The position numbers were made by a program, and so were the translations under genes. Positions 33,788 to 42,176 of a stretch of 64,000 bases of DNA are shown one piece after another. Below the pieces are notes generated by a model, which had not been told where the DNA came from, ran no database searches, and was given only the letters and a program-made list of their open reading frames with translations. This DNA is from Paraburkholderia franconis. GTDB taxonomy: Bacteria > Pseudomonadota > Gammaproteobacteria > Burkholderiales > Burkholderiaceae. Location of the stretch: the NCBI RefSeq assembly GCF_009362735.1, contig NZ_WHNP01000018.1, positions 62,001 through 126,000 of the forward strand. The letters run 5' to 3'. Every line of letters begins with the position of its first letter. The stretch's first letter is position 1.

Positions 33788-34200
33788 GCGGCGATCCTTG
33801 GTCCTGTGGAGCGATGCGGCGGCGAGTGCAAGAGGCATCGGAAAGTCTAGCGCGCGGTGGCGAATGCGGCTTCGACAGATCACATCGGGCCGCACGAGAG
33901 GCGCCTGTCATTCAGGGAAAGCCCCAATCGGCGCGGGTTTGCGGCCTCTTCGCACGGCTTGCGCGTCTATCGAAAAAGCGACCCGAAACTTGCGAAATCA
34001 CGGCACGCCGATTGCGCATGGCGCCCGCTTACAAACGGATAGCGCCCGATTCTGCGGGCGTTCGACGCGAGCTGTCCTCCGACATTGAGGATGTTGCAAT
34101 GCACAAGAGCCGACTGATCCGATTTGAGAAAGTATTTTTGCCTGCGAGTATCCGCGCCATGCCGCAGCGGATGCGGCTTTCGAACAACCCGGCTTTGCAC
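33788..34200. other. Intergenic region upstream of the aot cluster
   Basis: This 413-base region separates divergent genes and should contain their promoters. The only coding candidate is the small frame from 34099. No ArgR-type operator could be identified with confidence. Confidence 0.4.
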
Positions 34201-34269
34201 GGGACGGGAGTAGGTGCTCTGCATGGGGCTGGAGTAAGTGCTAAAGCACTAACTCCAGCCGACAGCTAA
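34099..34269 (+). CDS. Possible leader peptide gene upstream of the aot operon
   Basis: An ATG preceded by GAGG at a spacing of eight bases opens a 56-codon frame (MHKSRLIRFEKVFLP at the N-terminus) that ends inside the palindromic array. Its last third is read through the repeat and is therefore not protein-like. It could be a translated leader for the arginine-transport operon (it has five arginine codons), but chance is quite possible. Confidence 0.2.
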   Translation: MHKSRLIRFEKVFLPASIRAMPQRMRLSNNPALHGTGVGALHGAGVSAKALTPADS

Positions 34270-34384
34270 AGCGCCAACTCTGGTCGACCGCTTCGCATGG
34301 GACGGGAGTAGACGCTGGAGCGTCAACTCCCGTCGACAGCTTTGCATGGGACCAGAGTAAGGCGCTAAAGCGCCAACTCTGGTC
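34201..34384 (+). repeat. Palindromic leader array upstream of the aot permease gene
   Basis: Three large hairpins follow one another: 34227-34260 (outer arms GGCTGGAGT/ACTCCAGCC), 34301-34334 (GACGGGAGT/ACTCCCGTC) and 34350-34384 (GACCAGAGT/ACTCTGGTC), with inner arms AGTGCT/AGCACT, GACGCT/AGCGTC and GGCGCT/AGCGCC. Linkers share a TTGCATGGG-like sequence. Each pair of arms differs from the others but stays complementary. The last hairpin ends 16 bases before the GTG start, next to CAGGAG. Confidence 0.9.
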
Positions 34385-34400
34385 GACACAGGAGACGCGC

Positions 34401-35090
34401 GTGATTCTTTATGGCTTTGGCCCGGTGCTTCTCGACGGCACGATCAAGACGATCGAGCTGTCGGTTCTTTCGCTGGCGGCGGCCGTCGTGCTCGGCCTGA
34501 TCGGCGCGGCCGCGAAGCTGTCGTTCAACCGCCCGCTGCGCGCGATCGCGACGGGCTACACGACGCTGATCCGCTCGGTGCCCGATCTCGTGCTGATGCT
34601 GCTGCTCTTCTACAGCATCCAGATCGCCATCAACAATCTGACCGACGCGCTCGACCTGCCGCAATTCGACATCGACCCGTTCTCCGCAGGCGTGTTGACG
34701 CTCGGCTTCATCTACGGCGCGTATTTCACCGAGACCTTTCGCGGCGCGTTTCTCGCCGTGCCGCGCGGCCAGCTCGAAGCGGGCACGGCGTACGGCATGA
34801 GCGGGGCGCGCGTGTTCGCCCGCATCCTGTTCCCGCAGATGATGCGCTTCGCGCTGCCCGGCATCGGCAACAACTGGCAGGTGCTCGTGAAGGCGACAGC
34901 GCTCGTGTCGATCATCGGGCTCGCCGATGTCGTCAAGGCCGCGCAGGACGCCGGCAAGAGCACCTTCAACATGTTCTTTTTCATCCTCGTCGCCGCGCTG
35001 ATCTATCTCGCGATCACGACCGTGTCGAACCTCGTGCTGATCTGGCTGGACAAGCGCTATTCGACGGGCGTGCGGCACGCCGAACTCTGA
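34401..35090 (+). CDS. aotQ: Arginine/ornithine ABC transporter permease (HisQ/AotQ-like)
   Basis: The 229-residue inner-membrane permease of the polar amino acid uptake family has five or so hydrophobic segments. The EAA cytoplasmic loop is at RGQLEAGTAYGMSGARVFARI, the contact site for the ATPase. GTG start with CAGGAG at the right distance, just behind a palindromic array. It is the first gene of a Q-M-P-regulator unit matching the Pseudomonas aot-argR arrangement. Substrate assignment to arginine/ornithine rests on the adjacent ast operon; histidine or lysine cannot be excluded. Confidence 0.9.
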   Translation: MILYGFGPVLLDGTIKTIELSVLSLAAAVVLGLIGAAAKLSFNRPLRAIATGYTTLIRSVPDLVLMLLLFYSIQIAINNLTDALDLPQFDIDPFSAGVLTLGFIYGAYFTETFRGAFLAVPRGQLEAGTAYGMSGARVFARILFPQMMRFALPGIGNNWQVLVKATALVSIIGLADVVKAAQDAGKSTFNMFFFILVAALIYLAITTVSNLVLIWLDKRYSTGVRHAEL

Positions 35091-35118
35091 CTGCCCGAAT
35101 CCGCAGGAGACGACGACC

Positions 35119-35832
35119 ATGATCGACATCCTCAACCAGTTCTGGCGCGCGTTCCTCTACTGGGACGGCCAGCGCATCTCGGGGCTTGCCGTCACGCTGT
35201 GGCTGCTGGTCGCATCGATCGGCATCGGCTTCGTGACGTCGATACCGCTTGCCGTCGCGCGTGTGTCGAAGAAGCGCTGGCTTTCGATGCCCGTGCGCTT
35301 CTACACGTACGTGTTTCGCGGCACGCCGCTCTACGTGCAGCTGCTGCTGATCTACACGGGCATGTACAGCCTCGAGTTCGTACGCTCGCATGCGCTGCTC
35401 GACACGTTTTTCCGCAGCGGCTTTCACTGCGCGATCCTCGCGTTCGCGTTGAACACGTGCGCGTACACGACGGAGATTTTCGCGGGCGCGATCCGCGCGA
35501 CGCCGCACGGCGAAGTCGAAGCCGCGCGCGCCTATGGGATGAGCTGGTTCACGATGTACCGGCGGATCGTGATACCGTCCGCGCTGCGCCGCGCGCTGCC
35601 GTTGTACAGTAACGAAGTGATCCTGATGCTGCACGCGACCACCGTCGCCTTCACGGCCACCGTGCCCGATGTGCTGAAGGTCGCGCGCGATGCGAACTCG
35701 GCGACGTACCGCTCGTTCGAGGCATTCGGGCTCGCGGCGCTGATCTATCTTGCTGTATCGTTCGCGCTGGTTGCGCTGTTCCGGCGCGCCGAGCGTCATT
35801 GGCTCGCGTATCTGGCCGTGCGCCGGCATTGA
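35119..35832 (+). CDS. aotM: Arginine/ornithine ABC transporter permease (HisM/AotM-like)
   Basis: A 237-residue permease forming the second half of the membrane channel with the preceding gene. Features are the N-terminal helix after GQRISGLAVTLWLL, RFYTYVFRGTPLYVQLLLIY (the signature of this subfamily) and the EAA loop HGEVEAARAYGMSWFTMYRR. AGGAG lies upstream of the ATG, and the gap to the previous stop is 28 bases, so it is in the same operon. Assignment follows context as for its partner. Confidence 0.9.
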   Translation: MIDILNQFWRAFLYWDGQRISGLAVTLWLLVASIGIGFVTSIPLAVARVSKKRWLSMPVRFYTYVFRGTPLYVQLLLIYTGMYSLEFVRSHALLDTFFRSGFHCAILAFALNTCAYTTEIFAGAIRATPHGEVEAARAYGMSWFTMYRRIVIPSALRRALPLYSNEVILMLHATTVAFTATVPDVLKVARDANSATYRSFEAFGLAALIYLAVSFALVALFRRAERHWLAYLAVRRH

Positions 35833-35949
35833 CCGGACTTGGCGCCCCAGCGCATGTGCGCATCGTTCGCATCGCATCGCATCGCATCGATCAGCGGCCC
35901 GATCACACCGAAGCATCCGTTTCACCCGTCTTCACTCTGGGAGAGCATC

Positions 35950-36741
35950 TTGCTCCACACGACTCAAACGGAAGCCTGCAAGCTCGCCGTGCAGGACATC
36001 CACAAGCGCTATGGCGATAACGAAGTGCTCAAGGGCGTCTCGCTGAACGCCAACAAGGGCGACGTGATCAGCATCATCGGTGCGAGCGGGTCGGGCAAGA
36101 GCACGTTCCTGCGCTGCATCAACTTTCTCGAGCGGCCGAATGCCGGACAGATCATCGTCGACGGCGAAGCGGTGCGCACGAAGGTCGACCGCCACGGCAA
36201 CTTCGAAGTCGCGGATCACAAGCAGTTGCAGCGCATTCGCACGAAGCTCGCGATGGTGTTCCAGCACTTCAACCTGTGGGCGCACATGAACGTGCTGGAA
36301 AACGTGATCGAGGCGCCCATTCACGTGCTCGGCGTGCCGCGCAAGGAAGCGGAAGACCGCGCGCGCGAATACTTGGAGAAAGTGGGCCTCGCGCCGCGTC
36401 TCGAGAAGCAGTATCCGGCGCATCTGTCGGGCGGCCAGCAGCAGCGCGTCGCGATTGCGCGCGCGCTGGCGATGCATCCCGACGTGATGCTGTTCGACGA
36501 GCCGACGTCCGCGCTCGACCCCGAACTCGTCGGCGAAGTGCTGAAGGTGATGCAGAAGCTCGCCGACGAGGGCCGCACGATGATCGTCGTCACGCACGAA
36601 ATGGGTTTCGCGCGCAACGTGTCGAACCATGTGATGTTCCTGCATCAGGGCCGCACGGAGGAAGAGGGCGTGCCGTCCGAGGTGCTGGTCGCGCCGAAGA
36701 GCGAGCGCCTGAAGCAGTTCCTGTCCGGCAGCCTCAAGTAA
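35950..36741 (+). CDS. aotP: Arginine/ornithine ABC transporter ATPase (HisP/AotP-like)
   Basis: The 263-residue ATPase energises basic amino acid uptake. Walker A is GASGSGKS at residues 44-51, the signature LSGGQ is at 159-163, and Walker B VMLFDEP has Asp183 and Glu184; the switch His is in VVTHEM. I use a TTG start at 35950, preceded by GGGAGAG, because it gives the usual length of HisP; an in-frame frame upstream to 35839 is not protein-like. Gap to aotM is 117 bases. The argR gene follows after 38 bases. Confidence 0.93.
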   Translation: MLHTTQTEACKLAVQDIHKRYGDNEVLKGVSLNANKGDVISIIGASGSGKSTFLRCINFLERPNAGQIIVDGEAVRTKVDRHGNFEVADHKQLQRIRTKLAMVFQHFNLWAHMNVLENVIEAPIHVLGVPRKEAEDRAREYLEKVGLAPRLEKQYPAHLSGGQQQRVAIARALAMHPDVMLFDEPTSALDPELVGEVLKVMQKLADEGRTMIVVTHEMGFARNVSNHVMFLHQGRTEEEGVPSEVLVAPKSERLKQFLSGSLK

Positions 36742-36779
36742 TCCCGGCATCGCGCGGCACTACTTTGCAGCACACATCA

Positions 36780-37841
36780 ATGGCACGCCCGTCGTCCAGT
36801 CCGGCGCGCACGACCCAGGTCGCGATCGTCGCGTTGCCGCCCGTCTCGATGTCGGGCGTGGGTCCCATCGTCGATGCATTGAATCTCGCCAACGAAATCG
36901 ACGGCCGCGCGCTGTACCGCTGGCAGGTGTGCTCGTGGGACGGCCGGCCCGTGCCGCTTGCGGGCGGCGCGCACTGGCCCGCCGACACCGCGTTCGGCGA
37001 TGCCGTTTCATGCGACTGGCTGATCATCGTCAGCGAGCGCTTCCAGCAATTCGCGGATTACCGCCTGTTCCTCGCGAGCCTGTCGCGCGTCGGCCAGCGC
37101 ACGCCGCTCGTGACGGGCATTCATCATGGCGTCTGGTGGCTCGCGATGGCGGGGCAGTTGTCCGGCTATCGCGTGAGCGTGAACTGGGAGACGTACCAGC
37201 AGTTCACGGAGCAATTCGAGCGCTCGATCGTCACGCAGCAGATCTTCGAGATCGATCGTGACCGCGCGACTTGCGCGGGCGGCCAGGCGACAGTCGATTT
37301 CATGCTCGCGATGATCGGCCGCGACCACGGCCCTGAACTGGCGGAACGGATCGCGGACACGATGGGCGTCGGCACGCTGCGCTCGGGCGAGGAGCGCCAG
37401 CGCATTCCGTTCGTGACGGCGCCGGGCGAGCGTCATCCGCGTTTGAACGATGCATTGCTGCTGATGGAAGCGAACATCGAAGACCCGCTGACCTCGGACG
37501 AGATAGCGGGACTGGTCGGGGTATCGCGCCGGCAGCTCGAACGTCTTTTTCGCCAGTACCTAGGCTCGATGCCGTCGAAGTACTACTTGGGCTTGCGCCT
37601 TGCGAAGGCGCGCACGCAGTTGCAGCGCACGAGCAAGTCGGTCGTGCAGATCAGCCTCGCATGCGGGTTCTCGTCGGCGGCGCACTTTTCCAATGCTTAC
37701 CGCGAGCGATTCGGCGTGACGCCGCGCGAAGAGCGGCGCAACTGGATCGAGAAACAGCACGGGGCGGGGGTTGCCCGTGCGGGCATCGATGAGCCGCGGC
37801 CGGGGGCGTTGATCGAGCCGCCGGATGCTGGCGGGCGGTGA
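36780..37841 (+). CDS. argR: AraC-type regulator with GATase1-like sensor (ArgR of the Pseudomonas type)
   Basis: The 353-residue protein has an N-terminal DJ-1/PfpI (GATase1-like) domain (about 12-195: VAIVALPPVSMSGVGPIVDA, GIHHGVWWLAMAGQL at the nucleophile region without a catalytic Cys) and a C-terminal AraC double helix-turn-helix (about 225-330: LTSDEIAGLVGVSRRQLERL, ACGFSSAAHFSNAYRERFG). In Pseudomonas aeruginosa an ArgR of this build is the last gene of the aot operon and activates the aru (ast) operon with arginine; position here is the same. Not related to the E. coli hexameric ArgR. A dispersed repeat starts right after the stop codon. Confidence 0.88.
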   Translation: MARPSSSPARTTQVAIVALPPVSMSGVGPIVDALNLANEIDGRALYRWQVCSWDGRPVPLAGGAHWPADTAFGDAVSCDWLIIVSERFQQFADYRLFLASLSRVGQRTPLVTGIHHGVWWLAMAGQLSGYRVSVNWETYQQFTEQFERSIVTQQIFEIDRDRATCAGGQATVDFMLAMIGRDHGPELAERIADTMGVGTLRSGEERQRIPFVTAPGERHPRLNDALLLMEANIEDPLTSDEIAGLVGVSRRQLERLFRQYLGSMPSKYYLGLRLAKARTQLQRTSKSVVQISLACGFSSAAHFSNAYRERFGVTPREERRNWIEKQHGAGVARAGIDEPRPGALIEPPDAGGR

Positions 37842-37842
37842 A

Positions 37843-38681
37843 GGTTTTTTGTCTGCGACTGCTTTTGCTGTGGTTGTTTCAGCGTGCCGCTGGCATCCAC
37901 GATGTGTTGGTTTGCCTTGCCCTTATCGCGGGCATCCGCGATGCGCCTCGCGGCGCGGGGGTTGCCCCTGTGCGGGGCGGCACTCACTTTCTTTGCCGCC
38001 GCAAAGAAAGTAAGCAAAGAAAGCGGGCTCACACCGCCAGTGCTTGACGATTACCCACGGGCTCTCAACGTCCCCGTGTTTCACGCGGCAGCATGCGTGG
38101 CCTATGCGCGTTGCCAACGCTCCGGCTAAACGCCTCACCCACTTCATGCACGTGTGGCACGCTTAAGGGTATTCAACGTTGCAGCGCCCCATTGCGGTAG
38201 TGAATATAGGTCGCTGTGTCGTACGCGGCAACGCCCTCACTACGCAGGCGTATCGCATATCGAGGGTGTCCTGTGCGGTGCAAATGGCTACACACAGTTT
38301 GCCGCAAAGGGGCGCAGAAATGTTCGACGTCGCAAGCCGCAATTCGGGTGCGCGATGCAGGTGAGGCGCTCGATCAGCGCGTAGGCAACGCGCACAAGAC
38401 AGCACACTGCCGGTTGAAGGATGGGGCCGTTGAGGGCCCGTGGGTAAAGGTCAAGGATTGGCGGTGTGAGCCCGCTTTCTTTGCTTACTTTCTTTGCGGC
38501 GGCAAAGAAAGTGAGTGCCGCCCCGCACAGGGGCAACGCCTGCGCCGCGAGGCGCATCGCGGATGCCCGCGATAAGGGCAAGGCAAACCAACGCATCGCG
38601 GATGCCAGCGGCACGCTGACACAGCCACGCAATCGCCGCTGCCAGCGACAAAGGCAAAAAACCAAACAGCGTCGCAAGACA
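37843..38681 (+). repeat. Composite dispersed repeat, left copy (inverted partner at 46 kb)
   Basis: About 0.84 kb from the argR stop to 107 bases before astC. It begins GGTTTTTTGTCTGCGAC and, read from its other end on the minus strand, begins GTCTTGCGACGCTGTTTGG, so its ends are inverted repeats. Each arm holds a GCGCCTCGCGGCGC block, GTTGCCCCTGTGCGGGGCGG and an 11-bp stem ACTTTCTTTGC/GCAAAGAAAGT (left arm 37986-38011). The core (about 38085-38400) is not repeated internally. The whole segment is nearly identical to the reverse complement of 46026-46829. Confidence 0.93.
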
Positions 38682-38787
38682 TAAGTCGCCAGACATTAAA
38701 AAGAACCCGTCGCTTCCACGCAAGACGCCTCGCGCCACGTCACCTACACTAGGAACCATTACTGTGAACGAGCCCCAAGGACCCGCC

Positions 38788-40017
38788 ATGAACGACCAGA
38801 ACGTAACCCGCCAGACCTTCGACGAAGTCATGGTCCCCGTATTCGCGCCGGCGTCTTTCGTGCCGGACCGCGGCGTCGGCTCCCGCGTGTGGGACACGCA
38901 AGGCAAGGACTACATCGACTTCGCGGGCGGCATTGCCGTGACGGCGCTCGGTCACGCGCATCCGGAACTGCTGAAGGTTCTGCACGATCAGGGTGCGAAG
39001 CTGTGGCACATCGGTAACGGTTACACGAACGAGCCCGTGCTGCGTCTGGCCCGGCGTCTCGAAGAACTGACCTTCGCCGATCGCGCGTTCTTCGCGAACT
39101 CGGGCGCGGAAGCCAACGAGGCCGCGCTGAAACTCGCGCGCCGAGTCGCCTTTGACCGCTTCGGCGCGGATAAGGATGAAATCATCTCGTTCACACAGTC
39201 GTTCCATGGCCGCACGCTCTTCACGGTGAGCGTCGGCGGCCAGCCCAAGTATTCGGAAGGCTTCGGCCCCGTGCCGGGAGGCATCCGGCATCTGCCGTAC
39301 AACGACATCGAAGCGGCGCGCGCGGCCATCGGCCCGAAGACGTGTGCCGTGATCGTCGAGCCGGTGCAGGGCGAAGGCGGCGTGATTCCCGCCGATCCCG
39401 CGTTTCTGAAGGCGCTGCGCGAAGCGTGCGACCAGCACAATGCGCTGCTGATTTTCGATGAAGTGCAGACGGGCGTGGGCCGCACGGGCTTCTTCTACGC
39501 ATACGAGGACACGGGCGTGACGCCCGACGTCCTGACGACGGCGAAGGCGCTCGGCAACGGCTTCCCGATCGGCGCGATGCTGACCACGAAAGAGCTGGCC
39601 GCGCACTTCAAGGTCGGCGTGCACGGCACGACGTATGGCGGCAATCCGCTCGCGACGGCGATCGCGCTGAAGGTGGTCGATCTCGTCAGCGATCCGAAGC
39701 TGCTCGAAGGCGTGCGCGCGCGCAGCGAACAGCTAAAGGCGACGCTCGCGAAGATCAACGAACGCTTCGGCATTTTCAGCGACGTTCGCGGCAAGGGCCT
39801 CTTGATCGGCGCCGAACTCTCGGACGCCTACAAGGGCCGCGCGAAAGACTTCGTGACGGCAGCGGGCAAGCACGGCGTAATCATGTTGATGGCGGGTCCC
39901 GATGTGCTGCGTTTCGCACCGTCGCTGATCATTCCGCTCGACGACATGAACGAAGGTCTCGCGCGCTTCGAAAAGGCAATCGAGGAAGTCGTCGGCGCTG
40001 CGGCGCTGGCCAAGTAA
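38788..40017 (+). CDS. astC: Succinylornithine/acetylornithine transaminase
   Basis: AstC (AruC) removes the amino group of N2-succinylornithine to give N-succinylglutamate semialdehyde, with 2-oxoglutarate as acceptor: third step of the AST pathway. The 409-residue class III aminotransferase has NSGAEANEAALKLAR, Asp224 in LIFDEVQTG and the PLP Lys253 in TTAKALGNGFP. ATG at 38788 follows AAGGA; an upstream in-frame GTG at 38764 is less likely. First gene of the ast operon. It could also serve as acetylornithine aminotransferase in biosynthesis. Confidence 0.93.
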   Translation: MNDQNVTRQTFDEVMVPVFAPASFVPDRGVGSRVWDTQGKDYIDFAGGIAVTALGHAHPELLKVLHDQGAKLWHIGNGYTNEPVLRLARRLEELTFADRAFFANSGAEANEAALKLARRVAFDRFGADKDEIISFTQSFHGRTLFTVSVGGQPKYSEGFGPVPGGIRHLPYNDIEAARAAIGPKTCAVIVEPVQGEGGVIPADPAFLKALREACDQHNALLIFDEVQTGVGRTGFFYAYEDTGVTPDVLTTAKALGNGFPIGAMLTTKELAAHFKVGVHGTTYGGNPLATAIALKVVDLVSDPKLLEGVRARSEQLKATLAKINERFGIFSDVRGKGLLIGAELSDAYKGRAKDFVTAAGKHGVIMLMAGPDVLRFAPSLIIPLDDMNEGLARFEKAIEEVVGAAALAK

Positions 40018-40057
40018 TCCCTCAAGCCACATTAAAGCTTCATTACACGAGACCACG

Positions 40058-41110
40058 ATGCTCTTCGTCCGCCCTGGCCGCCTGGCCGATCTCGACGCCT
40101 TGCAACAGATGGCGCGCAACGCGCAGCCCGTGCTGCATTCGCTGCCGCACGACCGGCGCGCGCTGGAGGCGCGCGTCGCGTTGTCGGAGGACTCGTTTCG
40201 CGCGGAAGTCGATTTTCCGGGCGAGGAGTTCTATCTCTTCGTGCTGGAGGACAGCGAGACGGGCAAGCTGCACGGCACGGCCAGCATCGTCGCGGCAGCC
40301 GGCTACTCGGAACCGTTCTACGTGTTCCGCAACGATGCCCTCATTCACGCGTCGCGCGAACTGCACGTGAACCGCAAGATTCACGCGCTGACGATGTCGC
40401 ACGAACTGACGGGCAAGAGCCGTCTCGCCGGCTTCTACATCGACCCCGCGATGCGCGGCGATGCCGCCGCTCACCTGATGTCGCGCGCGCGCATGATGTA
40501 CATCGCCGCGAACCGCAAGCGCTTCACGTCCGAAGTTTTTTCGCTGCTGCTCGGCGTGACGGACGACGCGGGCGTGTCGCCGTTCTGGGAGGCAGTGGGC
40601 CGCAAGTTCTTCGGCCGCAATTTCGCGGACATCGAAGTGCAGTCGGGCGGACGCAGCAGCACGTTCATCGCGGAAGTGATGCCGAGCTATCCGATCTATG
40701 TGCCGCTGTTGCCCGAAGCCGCGCAGCGCGTGCTCGGCGAGCCCGACGAAAAGGCGCTGCTCGCCTACGACATCCACATGGAAGAGGGCTTCGAGACGGA
40801 CCGTTACGTCGATATCTTCGATGCGGGCCCGGTGCTCACCGCACAGGTCGATCGCAGCACATGCGTGGCGCGCAACGAGACGCGCACGGTGCGCGAGGCA
40901 TCGGCGCAACAGGGCGCGACGTATCTGATCGCGAGCAACAAGCCCGGCGAATTCCGCTGCGTGCTCGCCGATCTGCCCGCGCAGAAAGACGAAGGCGCGC
41001 CGCTGCCCGCGGCCGCGCGTCATGTGCTCGGCGTGCAGGACGGCGAGGCCGTGCGCTGCGTGCCGCTGCATCAGCAGGAACAGAAACACACTACGGGAGA
41101 AGCACAATGA
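40058..41110 (+). CDS. aruF: Arginine N-succinyltransferase, alpha subunit
   Basis: AruF and AruG together transfer succinyl from succinyl-CoA to arginine (and ornithine), the first AST step. The 350-residue protein is an AstA-family GNAT-like enzyme: it starts FVRPGRLADLDALQQMA and contains YVFRNDALIHASRELHVNRK, MSHELTGKSRLAGFYIDP, SPFWEAVGRKFF and YVDIFDAGPVL. It is a diverged paralogue of the next gene and overlaps it by ATGA, as in Pseudomonas where two subunits replace the single E. coli AstA. Confidence 0.93.
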   Translation: MLFVRPGRLADLDALQQMARNAQPVLHSLPHDRRALEARVALSEDSFRAEVDFPGEEFYLFVLEDSETGKLHGTASIVAAAGYSEPFYVFRNDALIHASRELHVNRKIHALTMSHELTGKSRLAGFYIDPAMRGDAAAHLMSRARMMYIAANRKRFTSEVFSLLLGVTDDAGVSPFWEAVGRKFFGRNFADIEVQSGGRSSTFIAEVMPSYPIYVPLLPEAAQRVLGEPDEKALLAYDIHMEEGFETDRYVDIFDAGPVLTAQVDRSTCVARNETRTVREASAQQGATYLIASNKPGEFRCVLADLPAQKDEGAPLPAAARHVLGVQDGEAVRCVPLHQQEQKHTTGEAQ

Positions 41111-42147
41111 TCGTCGTTCGCGTCGTGCAGACGGGCGATGTGGACGCGCTCGTCGCGCTCGCTCAGGAGACAGGGCCCGGCCTCACGACCTTCAAGCCGG
41201 ACCGCGATGCGCTCGCCGCGCGCATCGATCGCGCGCGCCGCACGATCGAGGACAAGGCCGCATCGCACGAGAAGGGCTACTTCTTCGTGATGGAAGATTC
41301 GCAGACGAAGGACATTGCAGGCGTCTGCGGAATCGAAACGGCCGTGGGACTCGAGCAGCCGTTTTATAACTATCGCGTGAGCACGGTCGTGCATGCATCG
41401 CAGGACCTCGGCATCTGGACGCGCATGCGCGCGCTCAACATCTCGCACGACCTGACAGGTTACGCGGAAGTGTGCTCGCTGTTCCTGAGCCCGCGTTATC
41501 GCGCGCACGGCGTGGGCGGCTTGCTGTCGCGCTCACGCTTTATGTTCATCGCGCAGTTTCGCGACCGTTTCCCGCAGCGCATCTGCGCGGAGCTGCGCGG
41601 CCATTTCGACGCGGACGGCACGTCGCCGTTCTGGCGCGCGGTCGGCTCGCACTTCTATCAGATCGACTTCAACGCGGCGGACTATCTCAGCTCGCATGGC
41701 CGCAAGTCGTTTCTCGCGGAGCTGATGCCGCGTTTCCCCGTGTATGTCGAGCTGCTGCCCGAGGACGCGCAGCAGGCGATCGGCCTCACGCATAGCGATA
41801 CGCTGCCCGCGCGCAAGATGCTCGAAGCGGAAGGGCTGCGTTACGAGAATCACGTCGACATCTTCGATGCAGGCCCCGTACTCGAATGCCATGTCGCCGA
41901 TTTGAGGACGGTGCGCGAGAGCGTCGTCGTGCCCGTCGAGATCGCCGCGGTTCAAGCGCAGGAAGACGCCGCGCCGGAAAGCGGGCCGCGTTCGCTCGTT
42001 TCGAACACGTCGCTTGCGGATTTCCGCACGGGCGTGGCGGCGGGCATCGTCGAGAACGGGGTGTTCCGTCTTTCGGCGGACGAGGCGGCGGCATTGAACG
42101 TGAAGGCAGGCGAGCCCGTGCGCGTGCTGCCGCTGAAGCGCAAATAA
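41107..42147 (+). CDS. aruG: Arginine N-succinyltransferase, second (beta/alpha-II) subunit
   Basis: A 346-residue AstA-family protein. It contains the characteristic LTTFKPDRDALAARID, EKGYFFVMED, NISHDLTGYAEVCSLFLSP, YRAHGVGGLLSRSRFMFIAQ, SPFWRAVGSHFY and FDAGPVLECHV. It is closer to E. coli AstA than the preceding subunit, so it probably carries the main active site. Its ATG overlaps the aruF stop, giving coupled and equal synthesis of the two subunits. Arginine specificity is inferred from the family and operon. Confidence 0.94.
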   Translation: MIVVRVVQTGDVDALVALAQETGPGLTTFKPDRDALAARIDRARRTIEDKAASHEKGYFFVMEDSQTKDIAGVCGIETAVGLEQPFYNYRVSTVVHASQDLGIWTRMRALNISHDLTGYAEVCSLFLSPRYRAHGVGGLLSRSRFMFIAQFRDRFPQRICAELRGHFDADGTSPFWRAVGSHFYQIDFNAADYLSSHGRKSFLAELMPRFPVYVELLPEDAQQAIGLTHSDTLPARKMLEAEGLRYENHVDIFDAGPVLECHVADLRTVRESVVVPVEIAAVQAQEDAAPESGPRSLVSNTSLADFRTGVAAGIVENGVFRLSADEAAALNVKAGEPVRVLPLKRK

Positions 42148-42176
42148 GCGCAAGTGACATAGAAACAAGGACTGAC

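Noticed and set aside
37840..38680. Hypothetical proteins with a LLTFFAAAKK-type sequence in the repeat arms
   Set aside because: These frames are read through the hairpin of the dispersed repeat and recur in every copy in both orientations; they are by-products of the repeat.
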